Assembly: GCA_028283245.1 (NCBI GenBank)
Contig: JAPYNU010000074.1
Coordinates: forward strand, 1-64,000
From: Candidatus Aldehydirespirator catecholifindens
GTDB taxonomy: Bacteria > Actinomycetota > Acidimicrobiia > Acidimicrobiales > Aldehydirespiratoraceae
Length of the DNA: 64,000 nucleotides
Reading direction: 5' to 3'
Shown here: piece by piece, positions 25,683 through 34,959 of the stretch
Position numbering within the stretch: position 1 is the first letter of the stretch
Layout: each line of letters starts with the position of its first letter
Translations under genes and position numbers: made by a program
Notes under the pieces: model-generated
Seen by the model: the letters and a program-made list of their open reading frames with translations, nothing else
What the model was told of the DNA's origin: nothing
Database searches by the model: none

Positions 25683-26465
25683 CTAACGGTGGCGGTCGCT
25701 GGGTTTGGGCCAGCTAGGTGACGCGCCCCCGTCAAGCACGATCACTTCACCGTTGATATAGACGGCATCATCTGAAGCCAAAAACACTGCCACAGCAGCG
25801 ACATCTTCGGGCGTGCCGTAACGGCGCAGCGGGATTCGCTGCATCCAATCCGCGTTGAGTTCTGGCTCGGCCAAAGCTGGAGCGGTCATCGCTGTGGAGA
25901 TAATGCCTGGAGCTATGCAGTTGACACGTATTGCGTAAGGGCCAAGCTCGGCGGCAACACAGCGAGTCAACGCGGTTATGGCCGCTTTGCTGGCGCTGTA
26001 ATGAGATGAGTCGGTGAACGCAACATGAGCGCTGACCGATGCCATATTGATGACCGCACCAGGACGCTGATCACGCAGCCAGCGACGCACCAAAGTTTGA
26101 GTAACAACGAAGACGCTGCCGACGTTGACGGTCATCATCGTGTGCCATTGCTCGTCGGTGATCAACTCAAATCGGGAGTTGCCAAAGACTCCGGCATTGT
26201 TGACGACCACATCAACACAGCCGAACTCAGATTCGGCGGTTTCAGCTAGTGCCTCTACTTCGCTGCGTTTCGTTACATCGGTTGGCACAGCAAGCGCGGT
26301 GCCTCCCGAAGCGGTGATCTCATCCGCGAGCCGTGACACGGCCACATCATCAATATCGGCCAGAACAGTGGCGCAACCCTCGTTTGCGAAACGAGCCGCA
26401 ATCGCCTCGCCGATGCCGTTGCCAGCACCGGTCACGATGGCTGTTTTACCAGCGAGGCGGCTCAC
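25683..26465 (-). CDS. SDR-family NAD(P)-dependent oxidoreductase
   Basis: Classical short-chain dehydrogenase, 260 residues: cofactor motif TGAGNGIG (12-19), NNAG (89-92), catalytic Ser143 and Tyr156-x3-Lys160 (YSASK). Asp37/Asp39 after the second strand suggest NAD preference. The start is GTG overlapping the TGA of the amidohydrolase gene by 4 bp, so it is the last gene of the 12-gene minus-strand operon. It probably oxidises or reduces an intermediate of that pathway; substrate unknown. Confidence 0.88.
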   Translation of the reverse strand: MSRLAGKTAIVTGAGNGIGEAIAARFANEGCATVLADIDDVAVSRLADEITASGGTALAVPTDVTKRSEVEALAETAESEFGCVDVVVNNAGVFGNSRFELITDEQWHTMMTVNVGSVFVVTQTLVRRWLRDQRPGAVINMASVSAHVAFTDSSHYSASKAAITALTRCVAAELGPYAIRVNCIAPGIISTAMTAPALAEPELNADWMQRIPLRRYGTPEDVAAVAVFLASDDAVYINGEVIVLDGGASPSWPKPSDRHR

Positions 26466-28063
26466 AGCGACAGTCTGTCGGTTTCGACTATGGCGGCGCT
26501 GCTGGCACTAGACGGCGACTGTGTCATAGAAGTCATAGAAGCACCGTGTATGTGCTGGCGGTGCTGATGGCAGCCGTCGTCATAGAAGCGTTTTAGAGCG
26601 TTGCGATAGACGCTCATTAGCTGTTCGTCGGATGTGTTTGAGCGCTCCCAAACTTTGATCTGAGCATCCAATTCTGCAATCGCTGCCATCTCGTCTACTC
26701 GCACCACTCGTCCAGCGTTGACAATGAGTTCACCGTCAACATAAAGCTCGTCAAGTCGCGCTCCCCGATGCCGTAGTTCGTACCAGAAGCCGTCTGCGTC
26801 AACCGGCGGCTCAATGCCAAAGTCCCATGAAGCGACCGCCAGATCCGACTTGAGCTCGCCGGATGCAAGCGCATCGTGTGCATGTGTATCGGGTGCTGAA
26901 TCCTCACAGCGGCCTGCAACAACATGACCGTGAGCAACAACAGCGTTATGCAGAAATTCGCTGATCGCCGGGCTGCGAACCGCTTGATGGACGGTTCTTG
27001 CCAGTTCCCATTCTCTGAGCATGTCACCAGACTCAAAGACTGCCAAACTGTCAAGCCCTAAAGCGACCTTAATACCGCGTTGCATCAAGTCACTCAGTGG
27101 TGCCACACCAGAGCTGAGCCGCAGATTAGAGCTTGTGTTGATGACAACGCTCACCTCGCGCTCGGCGAGTTTGTCGATCTCTTCGGGACGCAGCCACACT
27201 CCGTGTGCTACTGCCAACCTCGGGCTTAGCAGACTGATTTGGTCGAGATGCTCAATCAGCCCATCTGGGTAAGCGGCATCCGCCCACTGTCTTTGACGCT
27301 GACTTTCGAGCAGGTGCATATGCAAACGATGACCGCCTGTGGCTGAGCATTCCGCTACTGCCTGCAATGCTTCGTCGCTGCACCATTGAGGCCCGATCGG
27401 CCCGAGCTGAACATCAAGGCCTGGTGGCGCAAGATCAACAATCGCTTGGAAGGCTTCGAGCTGTTCAGCCAACGTCGGAGGCTCGCCAAAAAAGTGATCT
27501 GCCACAGCTGTTTTCCAGGCTTGAGGCACACGATCCAACAGAGCCGCCAGGTCACCGTAAAGCGAACTCGCGCGATCCATGATCGGCACAACCAGCGCGA
27601 CACGCACCCCCACATCCACTGCGGCTGCGATGATCTGCTGTGCTTCGGTGACGGTGCTGCGCAGATCAGCCGGATCATGAACCAACACCAGCGAAGACAC
27701 ACCCGAGCGAGCTGCTTGGCACAGCGCCACCACCGTGGTCGTGTAAGGATCTAAGTTTGGGAGACGGCGAAGTCCCGCAAGCCACAGCTCAAGGGGCTGA
27801 TCCCGTGAACCGAAACGGTCTGGGCTATAGGGCCGGCCGTGATCATGCGCGTTGGACAGGGGCTCAAAGGCGATGCGTTGAACACCTGTCGGCGAGCTTG
27901 GATCGGTCCGCTCACCGACGAGCTTCCCGCCTGCGCTGAAAGCTCGTCCAGTGACCTGACGGGGTTCGCCGCTCACCGGTGACGCCATGTCGGTGTCGCC
28001 TTCGCTGCGGCGAACCCCTGATCCAGGTCCTGAACCCATGAGACTCAGCGGGGTTTTGCTCAA
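26462..28063 (-). CDS. Amidohydrolase-superfamily enzyme (cytosine-deaminase/SsnA-like)
   Basis: Metal-dependent hydrolase of 533 residues. The HxH ligand pair is His73/His75 (NAHDHGR). Later motifs LHMHLLES, VAHGVWL and LGLDSLAVFE supply the remaining His ligands and the catalytic Asp. The fold and motif order resemble deaminases or ring-opening hydrolases of nitrogen heterocycles. The start is TTG in a TTGA overlap with the binding-protein stop; ATG at 28039 is possible. The last 50 residues are Gln/His/Ser-rich and probably disordered. It follows directly after a four-gene importer, so it likely acts on the imported substrate. Which compound cannot be read from the sequence. Confidence 0.82.
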   Translation of the reverse strand: MSKTPLSLMGSGPGSGVRRSEGDTDMASPVSGEPRQVTGRAFSAGGKLVGERTDPSSPTGVQRIAFEPLSNAHDHGRPYSPDRFGSRDQPLELWLAGLRRLPNLDPYTTTVVALCQAARSGVSSLVLVHDPADLRSTVTEAQQIIAAAVDVGVRVALVVPIMDRASSLYGDLAALLDRVPQAWKTAVADHFFGEPPTLAEQLEAFQAIVDLAPPGLDVQLGPIGPQWCSDEALQAVAECSATGGHRLHMHLLESQRQRQWADAAYPDGLIEHLDQISLLSPRLAVAHGVWLRPEEIDKLAEREVSVVINTSSNLRLSSGVAPLSDLMQRGIKVALGLDSLAVFESGDMLREWELARTVHQAVRSPAISEFLHNAVVAHGHVVAGRCEDSAPDTHAHDALASGELKSDLAVASWDFGIEPPVDADGFWYELRHRGARLDELYVDGELIVNAGRVVRVDEMAAIAELDAQIKVWERSNTSDEQLMSVYRNALKRFYDDGCHQHRQHIHGASMTSMTQSPSSASSAAIVETDRLSL

Positions 28064-29091
28064 ATCCCTTCGAGGATTTCGGTGGTCATAACCTCATTGG
28101 CGGGAACTCGTGTCTCGATACCACCAGAGTCGAACAGGAACTGCTCCACATCCGTGAAGACGCTCTCGTCGATCCACAGCAAGCCGTTGGGGTGACCTTT
28201 GATGAGATCAACCTGCGCTACAGCCGAACCGGTGGCCTCGTCAAGAGTCTGCCCGTTCTCGTCGCCGTAAAGGTCTTGCACGACTCGGGCCATCTCTTCA
28301 GGATTGTCAACCGCATACTGGAAACCACGCTGATCAGCGCGCATCCAGCGGATCAACTCGTCTTTGCGGTTGTTGAGTGTGTCCTCAGACGTGAACAGCA
28401 CATTCGAGTAGCTCCGGTCACCGAGGTCTCCAATGTGAGCGAACACCACGTCAAGACCCTGAGTCTGCAGCGCCACCCCTTGGCTCGTTGAGAACCCCAT
28501 GAAGGCAGCAGCACCTCCGTTGACTAGCAACGCTGGATCGCCGGTATCAGGAACCAAGTCAATGTCGCCAATGTCAATGGAAGCAGCTTCGAGCAGTGTC
28601 TCAAACTGGGTGCGGTAGCCGTTCTGCACGCCGATGGTTTTGCCGACCATGTCTTGCAACGACCTGACCGGATTATCAGCGAACGAAATGAACGCCAACG
28701 GTGAACGATGGAAAATTGCACCAATCGCCACGATCGGGGCACCCGCAGCGCGCGACAAGATCACACCTGACACATCCGCGTCGCCGAGCAGAGCCGCTCC
28801 CGAAGCGACATCTGCTGCGGGGTTGATGCCTGGACCACCGGAAATGAACTCGGCGTTGATGTTCTCTTCCTCGAAGTAGTCATTCTCTTCGGCCATGAAA
28901 TGACCGCCAAACTGGACGAGCTTCAGCCAGCCCAGCTGGAAGCTGATATCGGCTGCTGTTGTGGCCTCGTCATCATCACCGCAGGCGGCGAGTATGGCAG
29001 GAGCACCGAGGAGCAGACCTCCGGCGAGAGCCGATCCCTGCAGCATGCGCCGCCGGGTCATCGGTTGTTGAAATATTTGCTGTTGTGGCAT
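28060..29091 (-). CDS. NMT1/THI5-like ABC substrate-binding lipoprotein
   Basis: Extracellular binding protein of the SsuA/TauA/ThiY group, 343 residues. A Tat-like signal (TRRRM near 12-16) and the lipobox ILAAC with Cys37 are visible. The domain then shows FQLGWLKLVQFGGHFMAEE, KTIGVQNGYRT and a cluster of acidic and aromatic residues typical of NMT1-like proteins, which bind pyrimidines, sulfonates or similar small organics. GGGAGGGA precedes the ATG. It is encoded after its two permeases and ATPase and before the amidohydrolase. The ligand is unknown. Confidence 0.88.
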   Translation of the reverse strand: MPQQQIFQQPMTRRRMLQGSALAGGLLLGAPAILAACGDDDEATTAADISFQLGWLKLVQFGGHFMAEENDYFEEENINAEFISGGPGINPAADVASGAALLGDADVSGVILSRAAGAPIVAIGAIFHRSPLAFISFADNPVRSLQDMVGKTIGVQNGYRTQFETLLEAASIDIGDIDLVPDTGDPALLVNGGAAAFMGFSTSQGVALQTQGLDVVFAHIGDLGDRSYSNVLFTSEDTLNNRKDELIRWMRADQRGFQYAVDNPEEMARVVQDLYGDENGQTLDEATGSAVAQVDLIKGHPNGLLWIDESVFTDVEQFLFDSGGIETRVPANEVMTTEILEGI

Positions 29092-29147
29092 TTATCCCTC
29101 CCTGGGTTTGGTTGGCCAGCACCGCTTTTGCGGCGAACTTGAAACTG

Positions 29148-30026
29148 TCATGGCTGAAGCGAGACACGCTCTTGTCCCGCTAGGTGTTTAAGAACTTCCC
29201 GCTCCAGAACTCGTGCCGCGAAGAAGAGACCAATCGACCAGACAGTTGCTACTACCACAACCGCCCAGACAAGATCGCTTCTGATACCGGAAGCTCCCCG
29301 CACGAGTTCGACACCGAGACCCTGATTACCGGTTAAGAGTTCAGCGAGCATTGCCGCCAACACCGCAGCACGGGCACCGTCTTGCACACCCGCGAACAAA
29401 AACGGCAGCGCAACCCTGATTCTCACATACCAAAGCTCTTGCGGGAACGATGCGCTGTAAAGACGCATAAGTTCGCTCATGTCATCAGACACTGCCCGTA
29501 AACCTTCAGCGAAATACGCAAAGATCGGAAAGAAAGTGACAATCGTGACAGCGACAACACTGGTCCTGAAGCCACGCCCAACAATCAGAGTGATCAAAGG
29601 TGCCAAAGCGATCACCGGGATCGTTCTGAGCACAATCGCGAACGGCAAAACAGTGCGCTCAAGTGTTCGGGAAGTAACAACAATCGCAGCGAGCACAGCA
29701 GCGAACACGGTTGACAGCGCCAGCCCGAAAACGGCGGCTCGCATCGTGACCCAGGACGCGCTCGCCAGATCGTCGCGTCTGTCAACTACAGCCTCAAAAG
29801 TGGCGGCCGGGCCAGGCATAAAGAACGGATCAATATCAAAGAGGTGAATGATCGCCCACCATGCGATGATCACACCAGCAATAACAGCAGCGAGTTTGCC
29901 TAACGACACAAGACTGCGATCAACGACACCTCTGTCACTTCTGCGGTTGTTGACTCTGCGCTTGATCAAAGTGCGAACCACGCCACTGAGATTGCTGACT
30001 TGACGAGCGGTGCTGGGGTTAGACAT
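29148..30026 (-). CDS. ABC transporter permease, SsuC/TauC type (second)
   Basis: Inner-membrane permease, 292 residues, with about six spans and the binding-protein-dependent permease region YSASFPQELWYVRIRVALPFLFAG. A longer frame begins at 30131, but that part lies inside the upstream permease gene. The ATG at 30024-30026 (MSNPSTARQ) overlaps the upstream stop by 8 bp and is the better start. Two different permease genes suggest a heterodimeric channel rather than the usual homodimer of this transporter class. Confidence 0.87.
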   Translation of the reverse strand: MSNPSTARQVSNLSGVVRTLIKRRVNNRRSDRGVVDRSLVSLGKLAAVIAGVIIAWWAIIHLFDIDPFFMPGPAATFEAVVDRRDDLASASWVTMRAAVFGLALSTVFAAVLAAIVVTSRTLERTVLPFAIVLRTIPVIALAPLITLIVGRGFRTSVVAVTIVTFFPIFAYFAEGLRAVSDDMSELMRLYSASFPQELWYVRIRVALPFLFAGVQDGARAAVLAAMLAELLTGNQGLGVELVRGASGIRSDLVWAVVVVATVWSIGLFFAARVLEREVLKHLAGQERVSLQP

Positions 30027-30774
30027 GACCGAACCGCCTAATGGCCACTGATGTGATGAGGCTGACCACAAAGTAGGCACCGATTGATAACACCACTGTG
30101 ACAGCGATAGTGAGCCAAGTGAGCGGCACATTAAAACCGAACAAGGCTGTGGACATCAATGTGCCTAAACCTCTCGCCCCGCTTCCGCCGGACCATTCAG
30201 CGATGATTGCGCCGAGTATCGCTCCAGCCCCAGCGGCACGCAGTCCTGCAACAGCGAGCGGCACCGCGCTGGGCATTTGCAGCCGCATGACACGCTGCCA
30301 ACGGCTAGCCGAGAGCAGCTCAAAAAGCTCAGCTCGGTCTTTGGAAACATGCGTCAATCCTTCAATGGCACCGATCAGCATTGGAAAGAAACTGGCGATT
30401 GCGGCGATAGTTATTCGCACCGCCGAGCCTCGCTCTAGCCAAAGCACAAGGATGGGCGTGAGAGCGATGAGCGGCACCGACGCAACAACCACCGCAGCCG
30501 CGTAGACGGAGCGTCCCATCTTGGGAGCAAAAGCCACGATTAATGCCAAACCGAAAGCGGCTGCTGCGGCGGCTAGGAAACCCCACAGCGATGAGATCAG
30601 CGTCGGGCGTGAGTGAAACCACAGCAGTTCGTGTCGGTCAAGTAGCTCGCTGTAGATCTGCGCTGGCGATGCAACAGACCTCGGAAGCGATCCTGCGGAA
30701 TGCGCAGACTGCCAAACCGCAATCGCTACAACAAACACAACCGCAGGTAAAACCAGGTCGCGCAGCCGTTTCAT
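30019..30774 (-). CDS. ABC transporter permease, SsuC/TauC type (first)
   Basis: A 251-residue permease, paralogous in layout to the next gene (loop LFELLSASRWQRVMRLQMPSAVPLAVAGLR). I chose the ATG at 30772-30774 (MKRLRDLV). The frame is open to 30867, but the extra residues overlap the ATPase gene and are unlike a membrane protein N-terminus. It lies 46 bp downstream of the ATPase gene. Confidence 0.85.
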   Translation of the reverse strand: MKRLRDLVLPAVVFVVAIAVWQSAHSAGSLPRSVASPAQIYSELLDRHELLWFHSRPTLISSLWGFLAAAAAAFGLALIVAFAPKMGRSVYAAAVVVASVPLIALTPILVLWLERGSAVRITIAAIASFFPMLIGAIEGLTHVSKDRAELFELLSASRWQRVMRLQMPSAVPLAVAGLRAAGAGAILGAIIAEWSGGSGARGLGTLMSTALFGFNVPLTWLTIAVTVVLSIGAYFVVSLITSVAIRRFGHV

Positions 30775-30820
30775 GGCAGCACCCGCCTTATGAATGCACC
30801 CAGTTCTTTGCTGTGCCGCC

Positions 30821-31630
30821 TCATTGCAGTGCCTCCCCGAAGAGGGCTTCACGTAGCGCGTTCTCAACAGTGTGAAACTCAGCAGTTTTCATCTGCTCAA
30901 GTGTGCGTGGGCGCTGCAACGGCACTTTGATGCAGGCTTGGATCCGCCCCGGACGTGCAGATAACACAATCACTTCATCGGCGAGCAGCGCAGCCTCGCT
31001 AAGCGAATGGGTCACCAAAACCGCAGTGGTGCCGGTTTCTGACCAGATTCGCAGCAGTTCTAAGTTGAGGCGTTGACGGGTGATCTCATCAAGCGCGCCG
31101 AAAGGTTCATCAAGCAGAAGAACCTCAGGTGCCAGCACTAAAGCACGCGCGATAGCCACACGCTGGCGCATCCCACCAGACAGTTCCGCTGGACGGGCAG
31201 CCTCGAAACCTTCTAAGCCCACCAGTTTGATCAGATCGCTGACACCGGCGCGGTTGTCACTGCTGCGTTGACGTGAAAGCTGCAACGGCAGACGGATATT
31301 GTCGACAACGCTGCGCCACGGCAGCAGAGCATGATCCTGAAAAACGAAACCGATACGGCGCTGACTCCGCAACTCCGACGGCGCACGACCACCGACAGTG
31401 ACACTGCCTTTGGTGGGTTGCAACAAATCCGCGATGAGCCGCAGCATTGTGGACTTGCCGCAACCGCTCGGTCCGATTAATGCAGCAAAACCGCCATCAG
31501 CGACATCAAAGCTGACCTCATCAAGAGCAATCACAGCATCAGCACCCTTACCGAAACGCATACAGACATCCTTGACGTGGATGCCGCCTTCATGGGTGTC
31601 GTGAGTGTCGTGTCTGTCTGCGGTCATCAT
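30821..31630 (-). CDS. ABC transporter ATPase, SsuB/TauB type
   Basis: Energises the NMT1-type importer. Walker [10 protein letters not shown], the Q-loop region [15 protein letters not shown], signature [15 protein letters not shown] and Walker [12 protein letters not shown] are intact; PWR after the Q loop is characteristic of this group. 269 residues. The first 15 residues (His/Asp/Thr-rich) are non-conserved, and the start could be either of the first two ATGs. It follows the E1 beta gene by 12 bp. Confidence 0.92.
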   Translation of the reverse strand: MMTADRHDTHDTHEGGIHVKDVCMRFGKGADAVIALDEVSFDVADGGFAALIGPSGCGKSTMLRLIADLLQPTKGSVTVGGRAPSELRSQRRIGFVFQDHALLPWRSVVDNIRLPLQLSRQRSSDNRAGVSDLIKLVGLEGFEAARPAELSGGMRQRVAIARALVLAPEVLLLDEPFGALDEITRQRLNLELLRIWSETGTTAVLVTHSLSEAALLADEVIVLSARPGRIQACIKVPLQRPRTLEQMKTAEFHTVENALREALFGEALQ

Positions 31631-31642
31631 CGCTGTCTCGCC

Positions 31643-32674
31643 TCAGTCACCGTCCACAGCAGGCATACCGTCGGCATTTACGCCGATACCAACACCAACA
31701 GTGCTGCGGGCTGCTTCAACTACGTCAGCGGCACTAGGCATCACTTGGCGTTCAAGATCAGGATTGAACGGCATCGGCACATCGGTGTTGCTGACACGGC
31801 GCACTGGTGCTTTCAAATCACTGAACGCGAACTCGGCGACTGTCGCTGCCCATTCACTGGCAGCACCACAGGTTGGGTAGCTCTCGTCAACAGCTATGAA
31901 ACGGCCCGTCTTGGCGACACTGTCAATAACGAGTTGCTTATCCCACGGTTTGAGGGTGCGCAGATCAATGACTTCAGCCTCAATCCCGTCGCTAGCTAGC
32001 ACTTCGGCGGCTTCCATGCAGCGATGCACAGCCAGCCCAGCAGAACAAATAGTCACATCGCTGCCTTGCCGTTTGATTTCGCCTACCCCTAGCGGTATCA
32101 CCAGCTCGCCTTCAGGTACTTCGGCTCTGGTTGCACCAAGTGACAACTGATTCAAAAACACCACAGGGTTATCGTCACGAATCGCCGCTTTGAGCAAGCC
32201 TTTAGCGTCGAAGGGATTACTCGGCACTACCACTTTGATGAGCGGCATGTTCATAAACAGCGGATGCATTGGCTGGCTGTGATGCGGGCCAGCACCGAGG
32301 CCGCCACCGTTTTGAGTCATGAACACGACAGGCAGCGAGGTTTGCCCACCAAACATGTAACGCATGTTTCCTGCCTGGTTAGCGATTTGATCCATCGCCA
32401 GATACAAGAAAGTGCCGAACATTAGATCCACCACGGTTCGCAAGCCGGTGGCTGCCGCACCTATGCCAGCACCAGCGACAGCCAACTCTGAAATAGGAGT
32501 ATCAATAACCCGATCAGGGCCGAACTCGTCACATAAGCCGCGTGTTCCTGCGAACACTCCTAAGCGAACGTCTTCGCCTATCAGGATCACCGACTCGTCG
32601 CGGCGCATCTCTTCGGTTAGGGCTTGGCGGATTGAGGCTATGTATGTGTTACGGCTCACGATTACGCCACCCAT
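31643..32674 (-). CDS. 2-oxoacid dehydrogenase-type E1 beta subunit
   Basis: Transketolase-like beta chain, 343 residues, with the pyrimidine-binding glutamate region ILIGEDV and the phosphate/interface segment PHHSQPMHPLFMNMPLIKVV. The C-terminal domain contains LRTLKPWD and ESYPTCGAASE. Closest in character to AcoB/PdhB of acetoin or pyruvate dehydrogenases. The start is ATG at 32674 (13 bp overlap with the alpha gene) or GTG at 32659 just after its stop. It forms an alpha2beta2 ThDP enzyme with the preceding gene. No E2 or E3 gene is nearby. Confidence 0.9.
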   Translation of the reverse strand: MGGVIVSRNTYIASIRQALTEEMRRDESVILIGEDVRLGVFAGTRGLCDEFGPDRVIDTPISELAVAGAGIGAAATGLRTVVDLMFGTFLYLAMDQIANQAGNMRYMFGGQTSLPVVFMTQNGGGLGAGPHHSQPMHPLFMNMPLIKVVVPSNPFDAKGLLKAAIRDDNPVVFLNQLSLGATRAEVPEGELVIPLGVGEIKRQGSDVTICSAGLAVHRCMEAAEVLASDGIEAEVIDLRTLKPWDKQLVIDSVAKTGRFIAVDESYPTCGAASEWAATVAEFAFSDLKAPVRRVSNTDVPMPFNPDLERQVMPSAADVVEAARSTVGVGIGVNADGMPAVDGD

Positions 32675-33726
32675 CGATCCTCTAGCAACACGGCTTCGGT
32701 GGGATCATCGCTGTTACGTGCGAACTGAACCGCAGCATCAACCTTGTTAACCGCTGCGGCATCAATAGTTTCGAGTTCGGCGGCTGATGCAAAGTTGAAA
32801 CTCAACAGATCTTTATGTATTCGGTTCAGTGGATCGCTTGACTCTGCTGCGGCTAGTTCGTCGTCTGAACGGTATTTCTGACCGGCTAGGAACGCGTCTT
32901 CGCCTTCAGCATGATCGCGGCGGTGCGTTTTGGCTTCGATAAGGGTGGGGCCACCACCTTGACGAGCGCGTGCCACCGCCTGCTGCGCCAGCAAATGCAT
33001 CTCTAGGGGATCGGATCCGTCGACGATCACGCCAGCAATGCCGTAACTAGCGGCGCGTTCAGCCACGTTTTCGATGTTCATAGCATCGGTAGCGGCAGTG
33101 AACTCACCGTATTGGTTGTTCTCGCAGACGAAAAGCACCCCAAGATTCAAAGTTGATGCCAGGTTGAGTGACTCGTGGAAGCTTCCCTCGTTGGCGGCAC
33201 CGTCACCAAAGAAGGTCACTGCCACCTGATCCGTGCTTCGGGTTTTGGCGCTGAGCGCTGCCCCAACCGCAATCGGGAGTCCGCCAGCAACGATGCCACA
33301 AGCACCAAGTACACCTTTGGAGAAATCGGCGATATGCATCGAACCGCCTTTGCCTTTGCAATAACCGGTGACCTTGCCAAACAGTTCGGCCATCATCCGG
33401 TCGGGATCACCACCTTTAGCGATTACATGACCGTGACCGCGATGAGTGGAGACTATGTAATCATCGTCACGTAAAGCCGTGCAGACACCTGCAGCGATGG
33501 CTTCCTGACCGATATAAAGATGCACGAACCCGGGAAGCTGCCCTTGGCGAAACAGCATGCCTACCCGCTCCTCGAAGCGTCGAATCAGCACAACACGGCG
33601 GTAAATGTCGAGCGCTGTGACAGCCCCGACAGACTTCTTGTCAATGGGATCACTGACGACTTGATCACTGTCGACGTGATCGCTTTGGACTTGCTGGGTT
33701 TGCTGGGTGATCGGCTTGATAGACAC
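32662..33726 (-). CDS. 2-oxoacid dehydrogenase-type E1 alpha subunit (ThDP-dependent)
   Basis: ThDP-binding chain, 354 residues. The cofactor motif runs from GDG (174-176) to NN (203-204). THRGHGH and the phosphorylation-loop-like KTHRRDHAEGED are present. Similar to AcoA/PdhA. The first 33 residues are Gln/Asp/Val-rich with repeated DNA (GATCACTG-like words) and are not part of the fold. The start is GTG at 33726. Placement between an M20-type gene and an importer suggests it decarboxylates a 2-oxo acid formed late in the pathway; that is inference. Confidence 0.9.
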   Translation of the reverse strand: MSIKPITQQTQQVQSDHVDSDQVVSDPIDKKSVGAVTALDIYRRVVLIRRFEERVGMLFRQGQLPGFVHLYIGQEAIAAGVCTALRDDDYIVSTHRGHGHVIAKGGDPDRMMAELFGKVTGYCKGKGGSMHIADFSKGVLGACGIVAGGLPIAVGAALSAKTRSTDQVAVTFFGDGAANEGSFHESLNLASTLNLGVLFVCENNQYGEFTAATDAMNIENVAERAASYGIAGVIVDGSDPLEMHLLAQQAVARARQGGGPTLIEAKTHRRDHAEGEDAFLAGQKYRSDDELAAAESSDPLNRIHKDLLSFNFASAAELETIDAAAVNKVDAAVQFARNSDDPTEAVLLEDRWVA

Positions 33727-33735
33727 GGCTTGCTC

Positions 33736-34959
33736 TCAGGTCACCAGCGCGGCTGAACTCACAGCGAGCACATGACTGGCCGTGACGATCTGATCCACCT
33801 CAATGCATTCGTCAACCATCGGCCAGGTAGGGATAAAACCGGGCCCGTATTCAACGCAGGTAATGCCAACACCTTTGAAATGGCAAGTGTCAGCGGTTGC
33901 TCCGATGCGATGCCCAGCACCGACATGCGGGCGAGAACCGGTTATGTGTTCATGGGCTTTGATGATCTCTGCCACCACCGGAGCGTCCTGTGGAGTTGCC
34001 GGGCGTGCAGGCATGTTGGGCTGCTGCTGTGACTGCGGGACGATCAGTTCGTAACGAAACTCTGGGTCTTGTTGAGCGATGCCATCAAGCAACGCTGTCA
34101 GATCAGCCGCAACATTTGCTTCGGTCATGCCTGCAACGATTCTGAGATCAAACATGAGTGTCGTGCAGTCCTGATAGTGGCTGATGTCACGCACCGCTAC
34201 TCGCGGAAACCCAGGAACCAAAGGATCAGGATCAAAACGGACCCAGCCTCCGTCGGTGACCCTCTTGAGGGGTTGATATGCCGGTCCGAGCGCTGCCAAC
34301 ACCTTCGCAGCTTTCTCAATCGGATTGACGTATGGCACACGAGCCTTGAACTCGCCGAGCACTCGGATCCGACCCTGCACGTAACCCACCGACACGACCC
34401 CCACATCAAGATCACCGGCTTCGGAGACCACACAGAAGTCAGGTCGATAACCACTATCGATCAGATGCAAAGCCCCGACTCCCCCGCCGGTCTCCGCCAC
34501 CACACAAGCAACAATCAGATCGCCTTTGAGCCGACGGCCGCTACGACGCACCGCTTCGGCGGCAGTGATGTTGGCAGCCACGCCCGCTTTCATGTTGATA
34601 GCACCAAGACCGTAAAGAAAGCCGTCGGCGATCTCAGCACCGAACGGATCGAACTTCCACAGATCCTCGCGGTAAGGACGTCCGTTCCAGTCACTAGTGT
34701 CGGTATGTCCGCAGAGCATCAACGACGGGCCTGTGCCATTGCCTTCTAGGCGGGCGATGGCTTGATGAGTTACCTTGCCGTCACGCAACGGCACCTCTTG
34801 AAGGTCCACTTCATAGTCGCGTGCTGAGAACCAGTCGGCGAGCCAGTGAGCCAGATCCGATTCTCCCCACAAAGGCGAAGGGATGCGTATCAGCTCCTGT
34901 GTCAAACCGACAGCTTCGTCGGGAGCAAGCACATCAAGAACATCGGTGGGGGCGTTCAT
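33736..34959 (-). CDS. M20-family peptidase/deacylase homologue with altered metal site
   Basis: ArgE/DapE-like fold, 407 residues. I chose the ATG at 34957-34959, which overlaps the RidA stop as ATGA. Visible site residues: His85 and Asp87 (GHTDTSDW) and Glu156 (the general-base position) are kept. The bridging Asp of the usual GAxDMKGG is Asn122 (GAINMKAG), the second Glu of the EE pair is Thr157 (AETGG), Glu180 (SEAGD) is kept, and the C-terminal His in GPG-x5-H is Pro380. Three of five canonical zinc ligands are therefore changed. It may bind one metal, use another chemistry, or be a non-catalytic binding protein. Length and dimerisation domain look intact. Confidence 0.82.
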   Translation of the reverse strand: MNAPTDVLDVLAPDEAVGLTQELIRIPSPLWGESDLAHWLADWFSARDYEVDLQEVPLRDGKVTHQAIARLEGNGTGPSLMLCGHTDTSDWNGRPYREDLWKFDPFGAEIADGFLYGLGAINMKAGVAANITAAEAVRRSGRRLKGDLIVACVVAETGGGVGALHLIDSGYRPDFCVVSEAGDLDVGVVSVGYVQGRIRVLGEFKARVPYVNPIEKAAKVLAALGPAYQPLKRVTDGGWVRFDPDPLVPGFPRVAVRDISHYQDCTTLMFDLRIVAGMTEANVAADLTALLDGIAQQDPEFRYELIVPQSQQQPNMPARPATPQDAPVVAEIIKAHEHITGSRPHVGAGHRIGATADTCHFKGVGITCVEYGPGFIPTWPMVDECIEVDQIVTASHVLAVSSAALVT

